Shown here: positions 33,166 to 45,003 of the stretch, piece after piece
How positions within the stretch are numbered: position 1 is the stretch's first letter
Layout of the letters: each line of letters begins with the position of its first letter
Assembly (NCBI GenBank): GCA_036186865.1
Contig: AP025066.1
Location: 19,230,052 to 19,294,051, forward strand
Direction: 5' to 3'
Length of the DNA: 64,000 nt
From: Eustoma russellianum
Taxonomy: Eukaryota > Streptophyta > Magnoliopsida > Gentianales > Gentianaceae
Position numbers and translations under genes: made by a program
Notes under the pieces: generated by a model
What the model saw: the letters and a program-made list of their open reading frames with translations, nothing else
The model's database searches: none
Told to the model about the DNA's origin: nothing

Positions 33166-36100
33166 GTGAAGTGCTGGAACTGTGGTAAGAATGGTCACCT
33201 TAAAAGGAATTATAGATCTTTGAAGCAAGACAAAGATCAAGGTCAAAAGCAGGTGAGAGATAACCACACAGCATCAATAGCGTCAAGCAGTGATGAAAAG
33301 ACAACATTGGTTTGTCACCAAAATGAATGTTGTCATATTTCAGATATAGACCTTGAATGGATCGTGGATACAGGTGCTTCGTATCATTGTGCTACTAGCA
33401 AGGAATACTTCTCCACATACAAAGCTGGAGACTTTGGTGTGTTGAAGATGGAAAATAAAAGCACCTCACTGATCGAGGGAATGTGTGATATCACTGTAGA
33501 AACTTCACTTGGTTGCACATTTACATTACGAAATGTGCGACATGTTCCAGATATGAGATTCAATCTTTTATCTGCAAGTGTACTGGACAAGGAAGGTTAT
33601 GAGCATTTCTTTGGTAATGCGACATGGAAACTTACCAAAGGTTCTCTGGTGGTAGCAAAAGGGAAGCTATGTTGTAATTTGTACAAGACACACTTTAAAG
33701 TGTGTGAAGGTCAAATAAATACAGTAGAAGACGGTGATTCTCCAAATATATGGCACAGACGTTTGGGACACATTGGGCAGAAAGGGTTGCAGTTACTGGC
33801 AAAGCAATCCTTGATACTGTTAGATAAAGGTAAGTCACTAGGCCCATGTGAGTACTGCTTATTTGGAAAACAACATCGTGTCTCTTTTCAGAAAAACTCC
33901 AAGATAAAAGAAAATAAATTGGAGTTGGTTCACTCGGACGTGTGTGGTCCCATTGAGGTAGAATATCTATGTGGAAACAAATACTTTGTTACTTTCATTG
34001 ATGATTCTTCTAGAAAAACATGGATCTACTTGATAAGAAATAAAAGTCAAGTATTCCATTGTTTTCAAAAGTTTCATGCAATGGTAGAAAGAGAGACTGG
34101 ACAAAAGTTGAAATGCCTTCGCACTGACAATGGCGGCGAGTACATATCAATAGAATTTGAAGAGTACTGCACAAAACATGGTATAAGACATGAGAAGACA
34201 GTTCCTGGTACTCCACAGCATAATGGAGTTGCAGAACGGATGAATAGAACCATTATAGAAAAAGTGCGATGCATGCTCAAAATGGCTACACTATCCAAGT
34301 CATTTTGGGGGGGAGGCTGTCAATACAGCTGTTTTACTTGATCAACCGATCACCTTCGGTTCTACTAAACTTTGATATTCCAGAAGTGGTATGGAGCGGA
34401 AGAGAGGTAAGCTACGCTCACTTGAAAGTATTTGGATGTAAAGCCTTCATGCATGTTCCAAGAGACCAGAGATCAAAGTTGGATGACAAAACTATTCCTT
34501 GTATCTTTGTGGGATAAGGAAATGAGGAATATGTCTTTAGGTTATGGGATCCAGTAAAGAAGAAAATTGTCAGAAGTAGAGATGTCGTGTTCCAAGAACA
34601 CGAAATGTTCAAAGATGCAGAAAAAAAAAGTCTATTACAGAAAATGTTACAGAGGTAACATTTGTTCCTTCATTGAACAATGACACAAATGGAGGAAATA
34701 TAGAAGAAACTGAAACAAGTGATGAATCTGGTGGTGTGGAGCAGGGGGAGCAAATCCCTGATTCTATTGAATGGCAAGATGTGGATCCTCAACCGAGAAG
34801 GTCGGTCAGAGAACGTGCACCTTCTACTAGGTATCCTAGTTCTCAATATATTCTTATAGCAGATGATGGAGAACCAGAGAATTTTCAAGAAGTACAATCT
34901 CACAGAGATAAAGATTGTTGGACAAAAGCCATGCAAGAAGAGATGGATTCACTGAAAAAGAATCTCACTTATGATCTAGTTCAACTTCTAAAAGGAAAGA
35001 AAGCTCTGAAAAACAAATGGGTCTTCAAGTTAAAGAAAGACGGCGATAAGCTGCTAAAGTACAAAGCTCGATTGGTGGTGAAAGGTTTTGGTCAAAAGAA
35101 AGGTATCGACTTTGATGAAATCTTCTCACCAGTAGTTAAAATGAGTTCTATTCGACTTGTACTTGGTTTGGCAGCTAGCTTGAATTTAGAGCTAGAACAA
35201 CTAGATGTAAAAACAGCTTTCTTACATGGTGATCTGGATGAGGAAATCTACATGGAACAACCAGAAGGCTTCTTAATCAAAGGCAAAGAAGACTTTGTCT
35301 GCAAATTGAAAAAGAGTCTGTACGGATTGAAGCAAGCACCACGGCAATGGTACAAGAAGTTTGACTCATTCATGCTGAGTCAAAAATTCAAGAGAACAGT
35401 TGCTGATCCTTGTGTATATATTCAAAGGTACCCTGATGATAAATTTATCATTCTTCTCTTGTATGTTGATGACATGCTGATTGTCAGAGAAGATGGCAAC
35501 ATGATCCAAATCTTAAAAAAGAGATTGTCAGAAACATTCGACATGAAAGATTTGGGTGTTGCAAAACGTATCTTGGGAATGGATATCATACGTGATCGAG
35601 CAACAAGAAAGCTTTGGTTATCAAAGGAGGGATATATTGAACGAGTGCTTCAACGATTCAATATGAACAAAGCAAAGCCAGTTACAACTCCACTTGCTGA
35701 TCATTTCAAGCTAAGCAAGAGAGATTGTCCTTCAACGGAGAAGGAAGAAGAAGAAATGTCATTGATTCCATATTCTTTTGCAGTAGGAAGCTTGATGCAT
35801 GCTATGGTCTGCACCAGACCAGATATTGCTCATGCGGCAGGAGTAGTGAGTAGGTTTCTATCAAATCCAGGAAAGACACATTGGGAAGCAGTGAAATAGA
35901 TCTTTCGATATCTTAGAGGAACTTCAAAATTATGCTTAACTTTTGGAGGTTCCGGATCAACTCTTGATGGATACACAGATTCAGATATGGCTGGAGATCT
36001 AGATGGTAGAAAATCTACTTCTGGTTATCTGTTTACATTAGCAGAGGGAGCTATATCATGACAGTCGAAACTTCAAAAGTGTGTATCATTATCGACTACT

Positions 36101-36427
36101 GAAGCAGAGTACATTGCAGCTACAGAAGCTGGCAAAGAGATGCTTTGGATGAAACGGTTTTTACAGGAGTTGGGTTTCAAACAACAACAATACATAGTAT
36201 ATTGCGATAGTCAAAGTGCTATTGACTTGAGCAAAAATACGATGTATCACGCGAGAACCAAACATATCGATGTACGATATCATTGGATTCGGGATGCCAC
36301 TGAGGAGGAACAATTCCAAATTAAGAAGATCCACACAGACAATAATCCTGCTGATGTAATGACAAAAGTCACTATAAAAGAGAAGTTTAATTGGTGCGTC
36401 AAGCAAGCTGGAATGGACTCTCAATGA
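33166..36427 (+). pseudogene. Tork-1 zinc knuckle and pol, broken
   Basis: The zinc knuckle reads CWNCGKNGHLKRNY: the final Cys is replaced by Tyr. Protease is at WIVDTGASYH (33360). Integrase has HRRLGHIG, CEYC, HSDVCGP, TDNGGEYIS and PQHNGVAERMNR. RT (34673-35899) has LDVKTAFLHGDLDEEIYMEQ, LYGLKQAPRQWY and catalytic YVDDMLIV (35461-35484). RNase H has STTEAEYIAATEA and CDSQSAIDLSKN. Breaks: a G-run shift near 34305, TAA 34515-34517, an A-run shift near 34625, TAG 35897-35899 and TGA 36059-36061. The last two replace conserved Trp codons. Confidence 0.9.
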
Positions 36428-36463
36428 GAGTTGGAGTATACCCCTAGTTTGGAGGGGGAGATT

Positions 36464-37001
36464 TGAAGGGTCCAAACTATGTGTGAAACAAAGACTTCTT
36501 TGTTTGGTTGGTAGCATATCATTTTTGACAAATACAAAGTAGCCATTAAATGAATAGTAACACACATGTGTTTATTCATTTTGCTTGCCTATAAATAGGC
36601 ATGTCTTAGTAGATGGAAGATACACCAAAATCAAAGGAAGAAGCAATTTGAGAGCTTCTTGAGAGAGGAGTGAGTGAAAGAAAATAGAGAGAGAAAAAGA
36701 GAGTTGTGAGATTATACCAATCCGGTATAAGAAAATATTGAGTGTTTCAATTCTCTTGTATTTCTCAAGTTTAAGTTTAAACTTGAGTTGTCTCTTGTAT
36801 TCCCATTATTTCGAATAGTGGAAGTTGTTCTCACTGCCCGTGGTTTTTTCCCTCCACAGAGAGAGGGTTTCCACGTAAATCTTGGTGTCTCTATTTCACT
36901 TTTACTGGTATTTATCTCGCTGTCATACTCGAAGATTCTAGTGATTAGTAAATAACTATTCACGGTTTTATTCCGCTTAGAACCTGTCGTTATTCCCAAC
37001 A
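36464..37001 (+). repeat. Tork-1 3' LTR
   Basis: 538 bp, preceded by the polypurine tract TTTGGAGGGGGAGATT. Confidence 0.93.
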
Positions 37002-38699
37002 CATGTAACGCCTACATCATTCTACTTATTGTATCTCTCAGCCATTACACTACATAAAATGTTGTTTCAACCACATTCAAGTTTCTTATGCTTAACAAGC
37101 CACTCCATTTTCTTAAACCCGATTGTATTAATTGATTTTGTCACATGCAAACTCCTCACGTCTATAATCCACCATTTTTAAATAATTCAACAGCGTTTGA
37201 CGTCATCTCAGCGTAACGCATCATAATTGTCCACTTGTCAAATGAAGTATTGTCAAGAAATTCATTTGCAACTGAACTTCCAACTTTTTGAAATTCACCT
37301 AATTAACTTCTTGTTGAACAATCTCAATGTTAGGACATAAGCATATTCCTTCATTAGAGAACACATCTTCTGTCGTATACTACACAAAAATCTCTTTCCA
37401 ACTAACCTACTCTTCGGATTTGTGGCGAAGGGATATACATAGAAGAAATTATATGGATCTTCATTAAACCAACAACCTCTATAACCATTATTACATCTCC
37501 CCATCTAATACACTCTTAACTTTGTAATAAATCATCAACAATTGGCATTGTCATCAGCAGTCACAATAGCATAGGCTATTGGGTGAAAATCTGCCTCAAT
37601 GGATTATGTTCAAATGAATACATACAATGTTTTTCGTCATATCTTGACATGCTGATGCAACCTTTCTTCTATATTTCTACATATATCATGCATTTTATTC
37701 TAATTCTTCCTTCCACCAATATAAATTCAATAGAATTAATGTAGAAAAATCAATATGTATATCGTAAACTAGAAGTTGATTCGATTGCAATTTAGTAAAA
37801 TGTTTCATCTTTTATTCGTTCATATTATGTATCTGAATATTTCAGTATCATTGACTTACAAATTGATTGGAGGCGTTGTGTCTTTTCCTGTACATCGTTG
37901 TCATGACGTATAATCCGTAATGATGTTGTGCATGACACCATCAGTGTTAAAAATTCTAAATTAAAATCAATATATGCGAAAACTGTGAATGGCGGCATAT
38001 GTACCACCATTCTACGGTGTATGTAACTAAATTATATATTGTTCATGATTCAAGGTATTTTTTGAAAAAAGTGACAAAAACTTATAGACGGGTATAAATA
38101 TCTTTCCATGCCAAAGCTCGGAGCAAATTCGAACCCATATTATGTATGCATCTTGACACAATTCTCCCATGGATTATATCGGAGGGCCAGTAACTTGACC
38201 CAGTTGTAATACTTGGCCCATCAATCCCGAACTTTTGTTGCAACAGAATAGTACTAGCTGATTGTTTCTCTGTCCTTTTTTCTGTTATTGATTGCTTCAT
38301 AGATTCAAAATTTTCTCAATTTCACAAATTCTCGGTCATAGAATACAACAACATTATCCCATTGTTTTAGAAGTCTTGTCTATGGTAGAGTGTGGAGAAT
38401 TAGATACACGCAACTATACTCATAGGTTAGAAACACATAAGTTGTTTCTCGAGTTCATGGAATAATACACTAACAATTAAGAGTTGTATGAAACTTTTTT
38501 TTTAAAGGAAAAAACAAAAAACGACAAATTTTACATCAGCAAGAGCATATGGATTATCAAGCTTTAATTCAAAAGACTTCTTCTTAAGGTCTATCGAGAA
38601 ACAACATAACGCGACGAAAACTCAAAGATAAAATAAAATCAAACGTATATACAAGACAATACAATTTTTATCATAAAAAACCTTTTAAAACAAGAAATA
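37002..38699. other. Intergenic, no gene identified
   Basis: Continues the region interrupted by Tork-1. On the minus strand 37504-37295 is open (MGRCNNGYRGCWFNEDPYNF) and may be a remnant of a coding exon or of a DNA transposon, but I recognise no family. The rest is AT-rich and closed in all frames. Confidence 0.35.
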
Positions 38700-38930
38700 A
38701 AAAAGACGGAACTTTTATACTACTTACACAAATTCTATATGATCAGTAATAGATACATCAAGATCTTCTCTGGTAAAAACTAGAGGCGTACTTTATGGCA
38801 TGGGATCTTCTCTAATAAAAACTAGAGTCATACTTGATGATAAAAAAAAAACTTTTAGACTACTTAAACAAACTTTACATGATCTACAACAAGATCTTCT
38901 ATAATAAAAACTAGAGGCATACTTGATGGA
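38700..38930. repeat. Degenerate tandem repeat
   Basis: The word AGATCTTCT-(N)-TAAAAACTAGAG, followed by CATACTTGATGG or close variants, occurs three times (about 38760, 38805, 38890). The outer two copies are each preceded by an 'aacttttagactacttaaac'-like word, so a longer unit was duplicated. Confidence 0.6.
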
Positions 38931-38935
38931 CCCCT

Positions 38936-39065
38936 TTTGTGACCACGCGACACGTGGCAGTAAAGGAAGTGGTGAGGCTAGATGAGGGCTCCCTTGCTGC
39001 CATGTGTCGCGTGGTCACGCGTCACTGCGCCCCTTTGCGGTGAGGTGATCCTATCCCAGTTGATG
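38936..39065. repeat. GC-rich foldback element
   Basis: Arms TGACCACGCGACACGTGGCA(G) at 38940-38960 and its complement at 38997-39017 match at 20 of 21 positions around a 36-nt loop. The right flank (39040-39058) is the reverse complement of the start of a related copy at 5935. It is distinctly GC-richer than its surroundings. Confidence 0.65.
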
Positions 39066-39089
39066 GTATGCCCAAGTTTGGTGCCAAAG

Positions 39090-39824
39090 TAACAAAACAA
39101 CTATTTCATCTTTCTCCTTCTCCCATCAATTGCCGAACCTCAACTCCCGCAGCCTGTATTAAAGAGAAAAAAGAACTCCACAGGCCCCTACAATGATCAA
39201 CTTTAAACCTACAATGATCAACTTTAAGACAACCAACCAAAATGCTTAACCAATTCACCACAATTGATTCACCAAGCAAAGATCAATCTCACATCAAAAC
39301 CTCAAGCAAATTATCCAAGATAAAGCTTCAAACAACACAAGAGATTTATACGTGGAAAAACCCTTTCAATGTGAAGGATAAAAAATCAAGGGACTTGTAA
39401 GGAGTCCATCCTTCTTCTTCTCTTATTATGAAATTGAGGGTAAAAACACCCAAATCAATCTACAAGGATGTTACAGCCCACCACCAACAACATACATAAG
39501 AGGCAACAATTGAAGGAGAACAAAAATGCAGAAATGTCACCAAAATCGCAGCTGACACCAGCAGCGATTAAAAACGATCTAGAGCTCGGATTGAAATTCT
39601 GAACGGTCAGAATGTAGCCCTGTGAGTTCCAAAGAAGCTGTCTAAATTTCAGCAAAATCCAACGGTTGGATCTCCGATGATCGTCTAAATAGCAGAGGCT
39701 GCCCAGAAAAACTCTGCACCCCGAAAATTCTCTGCCCTCTCTCACTTTTCAACTCTCAGATGTTCTACATTCTGAACGGTCATACGGTGTTGTTTTGTTA
39801 CTCTGAAACGTGACTTAGGCACCA
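39090..39824 (-). repeat. Probable Copia-3 3' LTR
   Basis: About 735 bp bounded by TGCC...GGCA. Subterminal inverted repeats (GTAACAAAACAAC at 39098-39110 and its complement at 39790-39802) support it as a unit. No second copy is in the window, and 518 bp separate it from RNase H, so it could instead be a non-autonomous DNA element. A 21-bp tandem duplication (CCTACAATGATCAACTTTAA) lies near 39185-39230. Confidence 0.4.
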
Positions 39825-40342
39825 TAGTTGGATAATGAATTCACGATGAGATCAAACAATCCATCTTAAAATACAAGAAGAATAAAAATGATTTAACATG
39901 AAGTCCTCATAAAAAAATGCATATAAATTTAGTTTGGATTTGTCCTAAAAGACAAACTTAAAAGACTTCAAACAACATCTTGACTGTTCAAAATATACCT
40001 CTATCAATCAAGAGTAATATATAAGAGTTTCATGATCCAAATATCAAATAATACGCAAAGTCGATTTTATCTGAGCTGCCCTCTACCAACGAAATTCAGC
40101 ATTTTTTTTTTCTTTTTCTCTCTCTTTTGTTCTCCCTCTCCTTGTTACTGTCTAATTCGCACTTTTGACCTAAGATAAAACTCAATGAGTTAACTGAACT
40201 TGTGGGATTAAGTCTCCAGAATTATTGGGTCTCTTCAAATAAGAAGGATACCAAACAAGCTTTCCTATCGGTTAGTTGAAGGGCAATACTAATCCAGTAG
40301 CCGATTGGCAAAACTCAAACCTTATCCTTGACAAAAATTTTA
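39825..40342 (-). other. Between Copia-3 RNase H and its presumed LTR, nothing recognised
   Basis: AT-rich sequence with a CT-rich stretch at 40100-40150. No frame is supported. Confidence 0.4.
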
Positions 40343-41630
40343 TCAAAATATGAGAAAGTTATCTGCGTGAATCTTCTCAAGCTCCATCAACTTGAAATCT
40401 AATACATCACTATTCCAATAAAAATAAACATCAATGTGTTTAGACTTTGGGTGGAAGAAGGAATTCTTCGATAAATGAATGACGATTTGATTGTCACAAT
40501 TTTTTTTATTGTTTGACACTAGCTTCATTGTGAACTTCCTCAACCACAACAAACATTTTGTTGTTTCTACAGTGAGTGCAAACTCAGCCTCGATAGTAGA
40601 AAGTACAACACACTTTGTAATTTTACTTGCCATGCCAGGGCTCCCCTAACAAGAATCATCATATGCTCCGAAGTAGATTTTAGATCATCTAACCTTCCAA
40701 TTAGATTCGAATCAGTATTATGCCCTACAAATATAGGTTTTTCACATCCCAAAATTAGTCTCAAATTCGATGTTCCTGAGAGATGTCTTAAGATATATTT
40801 CAAATCCTCTCAATGATGTCTTTCCTGGTTTGAAAGATAATGACTCACCATTCTCATAGTGTGAGCAATATTGGAATTAGTAGAGACGATGGTGTACATC
40901 AAACTATCAACTGCTGACGAGTATTGAACATTCTTCATGTGTAACTTCTCATTATTAGTAGATGGATGTTGCTTATGACTAGGCTTGAAACGAGAAGCAA
41001 GAGCATGCTAACTGTTTTAGCTTTATTCCTACTAAAACGCGGAAGAACTTTCTCAATGTAAATATTCTGTGACAAGTAAACTTTCTTTGCATCTCGATCG
41101 TGCATAACCTAAATGCTAAGGATTTTTTTGCACTATCTCTGAATCCTCCGTAGCAAAAAATTCATTCAAAATCTTCTTCAACTCATCAATTCTCAAAATA
41201 TCTCTTTCAACAATCACTCTCAAATAGTTTTCACACAAAAAAACAATGATCGGTCTTTATCATTTTCTGACTATGTTTAATTCTCATCAAATTAAACTTC
41301 TGATACTATTGCCATAACGTTTGTTTCTAACCATAGATGCTCTTCGTCAATTTTTAGCATAGTCTTCTTTGTCATTCTCCTGAAATCTTTCTCGTTGTTC
41401 CATGCAAATCTCCTCCTGTAGATTATCGTGAAGCAGTCTTCACTTTCGTTTGCTCGATCTCTAAATCAAGGCTAGCGGCTAGCTCAAGCACTTGTCGAAT
41501 AGATTAAATATTCATTACAGGAGCAAAGATCTCACAAAATCAACGCTTTTCCTTTGGGTAAAGTCCTTTACACCAAACAAGCCTTGTGTCGGTTTTGTAA
41601 AGTACTTTTACCTTTTTTTTACACAGCAAA
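40343..41630 (-). pseudogene. Copia-3 pol, RT and RNase H part
   Basis: From 41600 downward the minus strand reads RT pieces in several frames (KRKSVDF; then DNLQEEICMEQRERFQENDKEDY). Later it gives the end of RT and RNase H: YILRHLSGTSNLRLILG, then STIEAEFALTVET and IHLSKNSFFHPKSKHIDVYFYW (40640-40343). Stops and shifts are dense. The segment is continuous in protein order with 50638-51798 beyond the Gypsy insertion. Confidence 0.75.
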
Positions 41631-43758
41631 TGTCATACCCCGTGTTTTCCCCAAAACCTAGTGTTAAATAATTTAAAACGGATCAAAAATATGCCTTTGA
41701 CAATTTTATAAGTTAATAAGGCTTAGTGAAATGTATTTTAGGTAGAAAAATAATTAATAGCTGAAATTAAGAAAATTAGGCCTAAAATACCAAAATTTTC
41801 CTCCCTGATTAAATGTTGAGGGAGTTACGCCAATTAGCATACCTCCCCATTAAGCCGTTGACTAAGAAGAAGGAAAGGGAGAAAGGAAGAGAGAAAAGGA
41901 GAAAAGAAAGAGGAAGAAAGAAGAAGAGGTCGCGAGCAATCCTAGGTACAATCCGCCCAAGAACTCAATCCAATCGCCGTAAGAACTTCTAGATTTGAAG
42001 GCAAGTAACTTTGCTATACGCTTTACGCAATTTTGATTCTTAGGCCCTATTTTTCTACAAAGATAAAAGTGGATCACACATTGGTAATTTCCTTCCATTT
42101 ATGCTGATTGCTCTACTATGTGCTTCTATACATGATTGATTAAAGTTGAATCTTTAGGGCCAATTTTGGGGAATTATTGTTATATGCTTGATTTACGATG
42201 AATATGCCCTAAAGATGTCATTTTTCTTGTGATGAACTCCTTGATGATTAGTTTATATGCTTGTTGTTTGTGGCGTAGATGGAATGGTTAGATTGAAGGA
42301 GGTTTGATGGGCGTAATATAGTTGGCGGCTGGATTAGGGATTGGTTAGAAGGTTTTGTGGACTTGTTAGAATGCGTGGGGTGAGAGAAGCCTAGGATCCA
42401 TGTCAGCGGATGTAATTAAGGTTCAATACAATGTCATGAGTGTCTACATAGGTTGGAATCATGTTTTAGGATTGAATATAGGTGTTTCATAGGCTTGGGA
42501 TGAAGAAGGATGATGGTTGGGTAGAAATTGCAGCAAAAAGGGGTGAAAAGTTGCAGAAACAGGGACTTGGATCGATCCTAGAGGGACATCGATCGATCCA
42601 AAAGGCCCTGGGAGAGTTTCCAAAGTTTTTGGAAGACATCAGTCGATCGATCGATGTCCAGAAAACTGAACATCGATCGATCAGATGAACCACATAGATT
42701 GATCGAAGTCCTAAGGGTGCAGAACTGAAAGTTTCCACAGGGCATCGATCATTCAGGAATAGGGACATCGATTGATCGAAGTCCACGGGCTGGACATCGA
42801 TCGATCAGTGAGGGGCACATCGATCGATCGATCGATGCGGCCAGTTTGTAGAATTTAAGCTGAACCTTTGAACTTGTTAGGGAATGAACGAAAAGTGATT
42901 TGAAGGACCTTTGTGTGACATCTGGGAACTATTATATGAGTTCAGGATGTATTGTAGAAGTATGGCTGATGTACGATGAGATGGGTAACCTTAAGGTTAA
43001 AAGAGAAAAGGCTAAGTGTGAACTCGAGATGACTTTGTATTATGAGAGGGTGTGAAAAGGTACCAATGAGTTAATCTTAGATACGTTTGAGGTTTGTGAC
43101 CAGTAACCAATACGTAAAGTGTGAGTCGACATGTTTAGGAGTTGGCTATGACATGACATGAGCATTTGGCACCCCGACATGAACATTTGTTATAACATGA
43201 CATGAATATTTGGCATCACGATATGAACATTTTGCATCTGTCACGGGTTTTGTTTTGAGATAAAACACGTGTTTGTAAAAGAAATACCCAAGTTTTAAAT
43301 GATAAGTTTGGGCTGCTAGTTGGTGTAGGGTATAAAAGTCACGTTTGCAATGGCAAGGTATAAAAGTGTGACCTGTGATCAACAGCAGGGTATAAAGTTC
43401 TGTTATGGGGCTGTGGACCTTTCAGTACATGATATAAAGTTCTGTTGGCTGTGGATTGATCAACCAGAGGGTATGAAGTCTCTGTTGCAAAGAATAAAAT
43501 AAGAATAAGTATGAACAATTTGTGAATCGACATGCATGACATGTTTGTAAAAGAATGCATATGCATGGATCTTCGGTTAGTCTAGAATATGTTTTTGAAG
43601 GAATGCGTGCATGATGAGTCACGAAGCATAAGTCTTGACATGAATGAAACCCTATGTGAATGTGACCTATTTCGTAATATGTTTTATTCACGATGTGTAT
43701 TTGATCTCTATTTTTGCTTAGTTTATGTGACTTAGTTTATGTGACTTATCTGTTTTGA
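41631..43758 (+). repeat. Gypsy-1 5' LTR, 3' part deleted
   Basis: Begins TGTCATACCCCGTG and aligns with the 3' LTR up to TGTTTTGA at 43758, then jumps into gag. It holds an ATCGATCGAT cluster (42567-42836) and a run of 'ggtataaa' words (43325-43475). A 14-bp duplication (GACTTAGTTTATGT) lies near 43730. About 500 bp of LTR is missing. Confidence 0.88.
42567..42836. repeat. ATCGATCGAT palindrome cluster, Gypsy-1 5' LTR
   Basis: Several copies of ACATCGATCGAT-type words, the longest being CATCGATCGATCGATCGATG near 42820. The partner cluster is at 48972-49255 in the 3' LTR. Confidence 0.85.
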
Positions 43759-44460
43759 AGATGACCCCACTGATCTCTTGGGCACAATTCTGTGATGCCT
43801 TCTTAAAGTACTAGTTCCAGAGACATCGATTCTGGACAAGATCAGGGCATTCGACCGACTTGAGCAGGGTCGAATGACAGTCTCGGAATACACAGACTTT
43901 CCATGCCTGCGATTATGTCCGATAATCAGCTTAAGATGGGGAAGCTTGAAAGGGGTTTGGACTCAAGAATACAGTCGGCAATAGTGAATGCCGGAATGAA
44001 AACCTACGAGGATATGTTGGACGTATGTTCCGTGTAAAGAGTGACTTCCGTAGAACAGCAGTAAGGGAGGCCGGTGTAGGATCCTCCGACAGAGGAAAGA
44101 GGCCGAGAGAGGAAGTGAGAGTGGGCGGTAGACCCAGACGTTGGGTCAAGATTCCAAAGAGAGGCCCAGTGGGAAGTTTTCAAAGACCCCCACCACAGAA
44201 CCCGGTAGCCCAACAGTCTATGGGAGTTTGCCCATATTGCAACAAAAGCCATGCTGGAAAATGCAAAAAGTTGGCCGGAGCATGTTATTGTTGTGGCCTG
44301 GTGGGCCATATGATTAGATACTGTCCAGAGATGAAGAAGAATGCTGCGGGAGAGACGGCGCCACAACAGAGGGCTAAGCCGAGAGCAAATGCCCGAGTGC
44401 ATCTCATGTCGGACACAGACGCTCAAGAAGCCACCGATGTGGTGACAGGTACAACTTAAG
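43759..44460 (+). pseudogene. Gypsy-1 gag remnant
   Basis: Enters in the middle of the Gag domain (KIRAFDRLEQGRMTVSEYTDF, about 43838-43900, with breaks). The nucleocapsid part follows in an open frame (44025-44459), rich in Arg/Pro, with two Cys/His clusters: CPYCNKSHAGKC and the CCHC knuckle CYCCGLVGHMIRYC (44284-44325). The N-terminal half is deleted together with the LTR end. Confidence 0.8.
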
Positions 44461-45003
44461 ATTAAGTTTAAAATTAAGATTGGAATTGCATCCTGTATGC
44501 TTAACCCTTGCGTGAAACTTGATATGATTTTAGGAGCAATTTTAGTAAATAAGATACCTGCCAACGTATTCTTTGATAGAGCACCAACCACTCTTTCATG
44601 GCGAAGAAATTCACCAATCACCTAGGCGAGTTACCTGAGTGGTTAGAGACTCCGTATCTTGTTCAAGCGGTCTGAGATCAAATTTTGATTTCGCACCAAC
44701 AGTACTGGAATTGTGAGTTGGAGTTTAGGGAACAAACATTTCTCTCCACATTAATTCCCATTCAGATGTAGACTTTCACGTCATATTGGGAATGGATTGG
44801 TTGGCCAAGTATCACGCCAACATTGATTGTCGATCGAAACAAGTGACAGTCAAGAATTCCGAGATGGATTACATAACCTTCCAGGGTGAGGCGCAGAGGA
44901 AGAAAATCCCTAAGAAGGTGTACATGACAACTACCCAAGCCTGCAGAGCCTTAAGGAAAGGTGCCGAGGGGTTCTTGGTATATGCAGTGAATATGACTTA
45001 AGA
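44461..45003 (+). pseudogene. Gypsy-1 protease, motif damaged
   Basis: The C-terminal protease signature ILGMDWLAKYHANIDC is intact (44786-44830). The active-site motif, DSGA in the family, reads D-R-A at 44575-44583, consistent with loss of one codon, so the catalytic site is destroyed. The frame ends at TAA 44999-45001. Confidence 0.75.

Larger units (their letters stand above)
31897..37001 (+). mobile_element. Tork-1: Tnt1-like Copia element, full length but mutated
   Basis: Both LTRs (539 and 538 bp, TGAAGGGTCC to TTCCCAACA), primer-binding site, gag, pol, purine tract and a perfect 5-bp target duplication CATGT are present. Gag and RT motifs resemble the Tork/Tnt1 lineage of plant Copia elements. 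LTR identity is high, so insertion is fairly young, yet the frame has several stops and shifts. It interrupts an AT-rich region that continues at 37007. Confidence 0.92.

Noticed and set aside
39455..39745. A 96-codon minus-strand ORF
   Set aside because: It lies in the presumed Copia-3 LTR and has no recognisable motif.
42567..42836. ATCGATCGAT cluster as a CRISPR array
   Set aside because: Units are short, unevenly spaced and inside a plant LTR; there are no spacers of constant length and no cas genes.
44004..44621. A 205-codon minus-strand ORF
   Set aside because: It is a shadow of the Gypsy-1 gag nucleocapsid frame on the plus strand, which has zinc knuckles.
44636..44703. tRNA-like stretch (GAGTGGTTAGAG ... 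GCACCA)
   Set aside because: It falls in the Gypsy-1 protease region and translates in the gene's sense as LGELPEWLETPYLVQA. The arms do not form a full cloverleaf.
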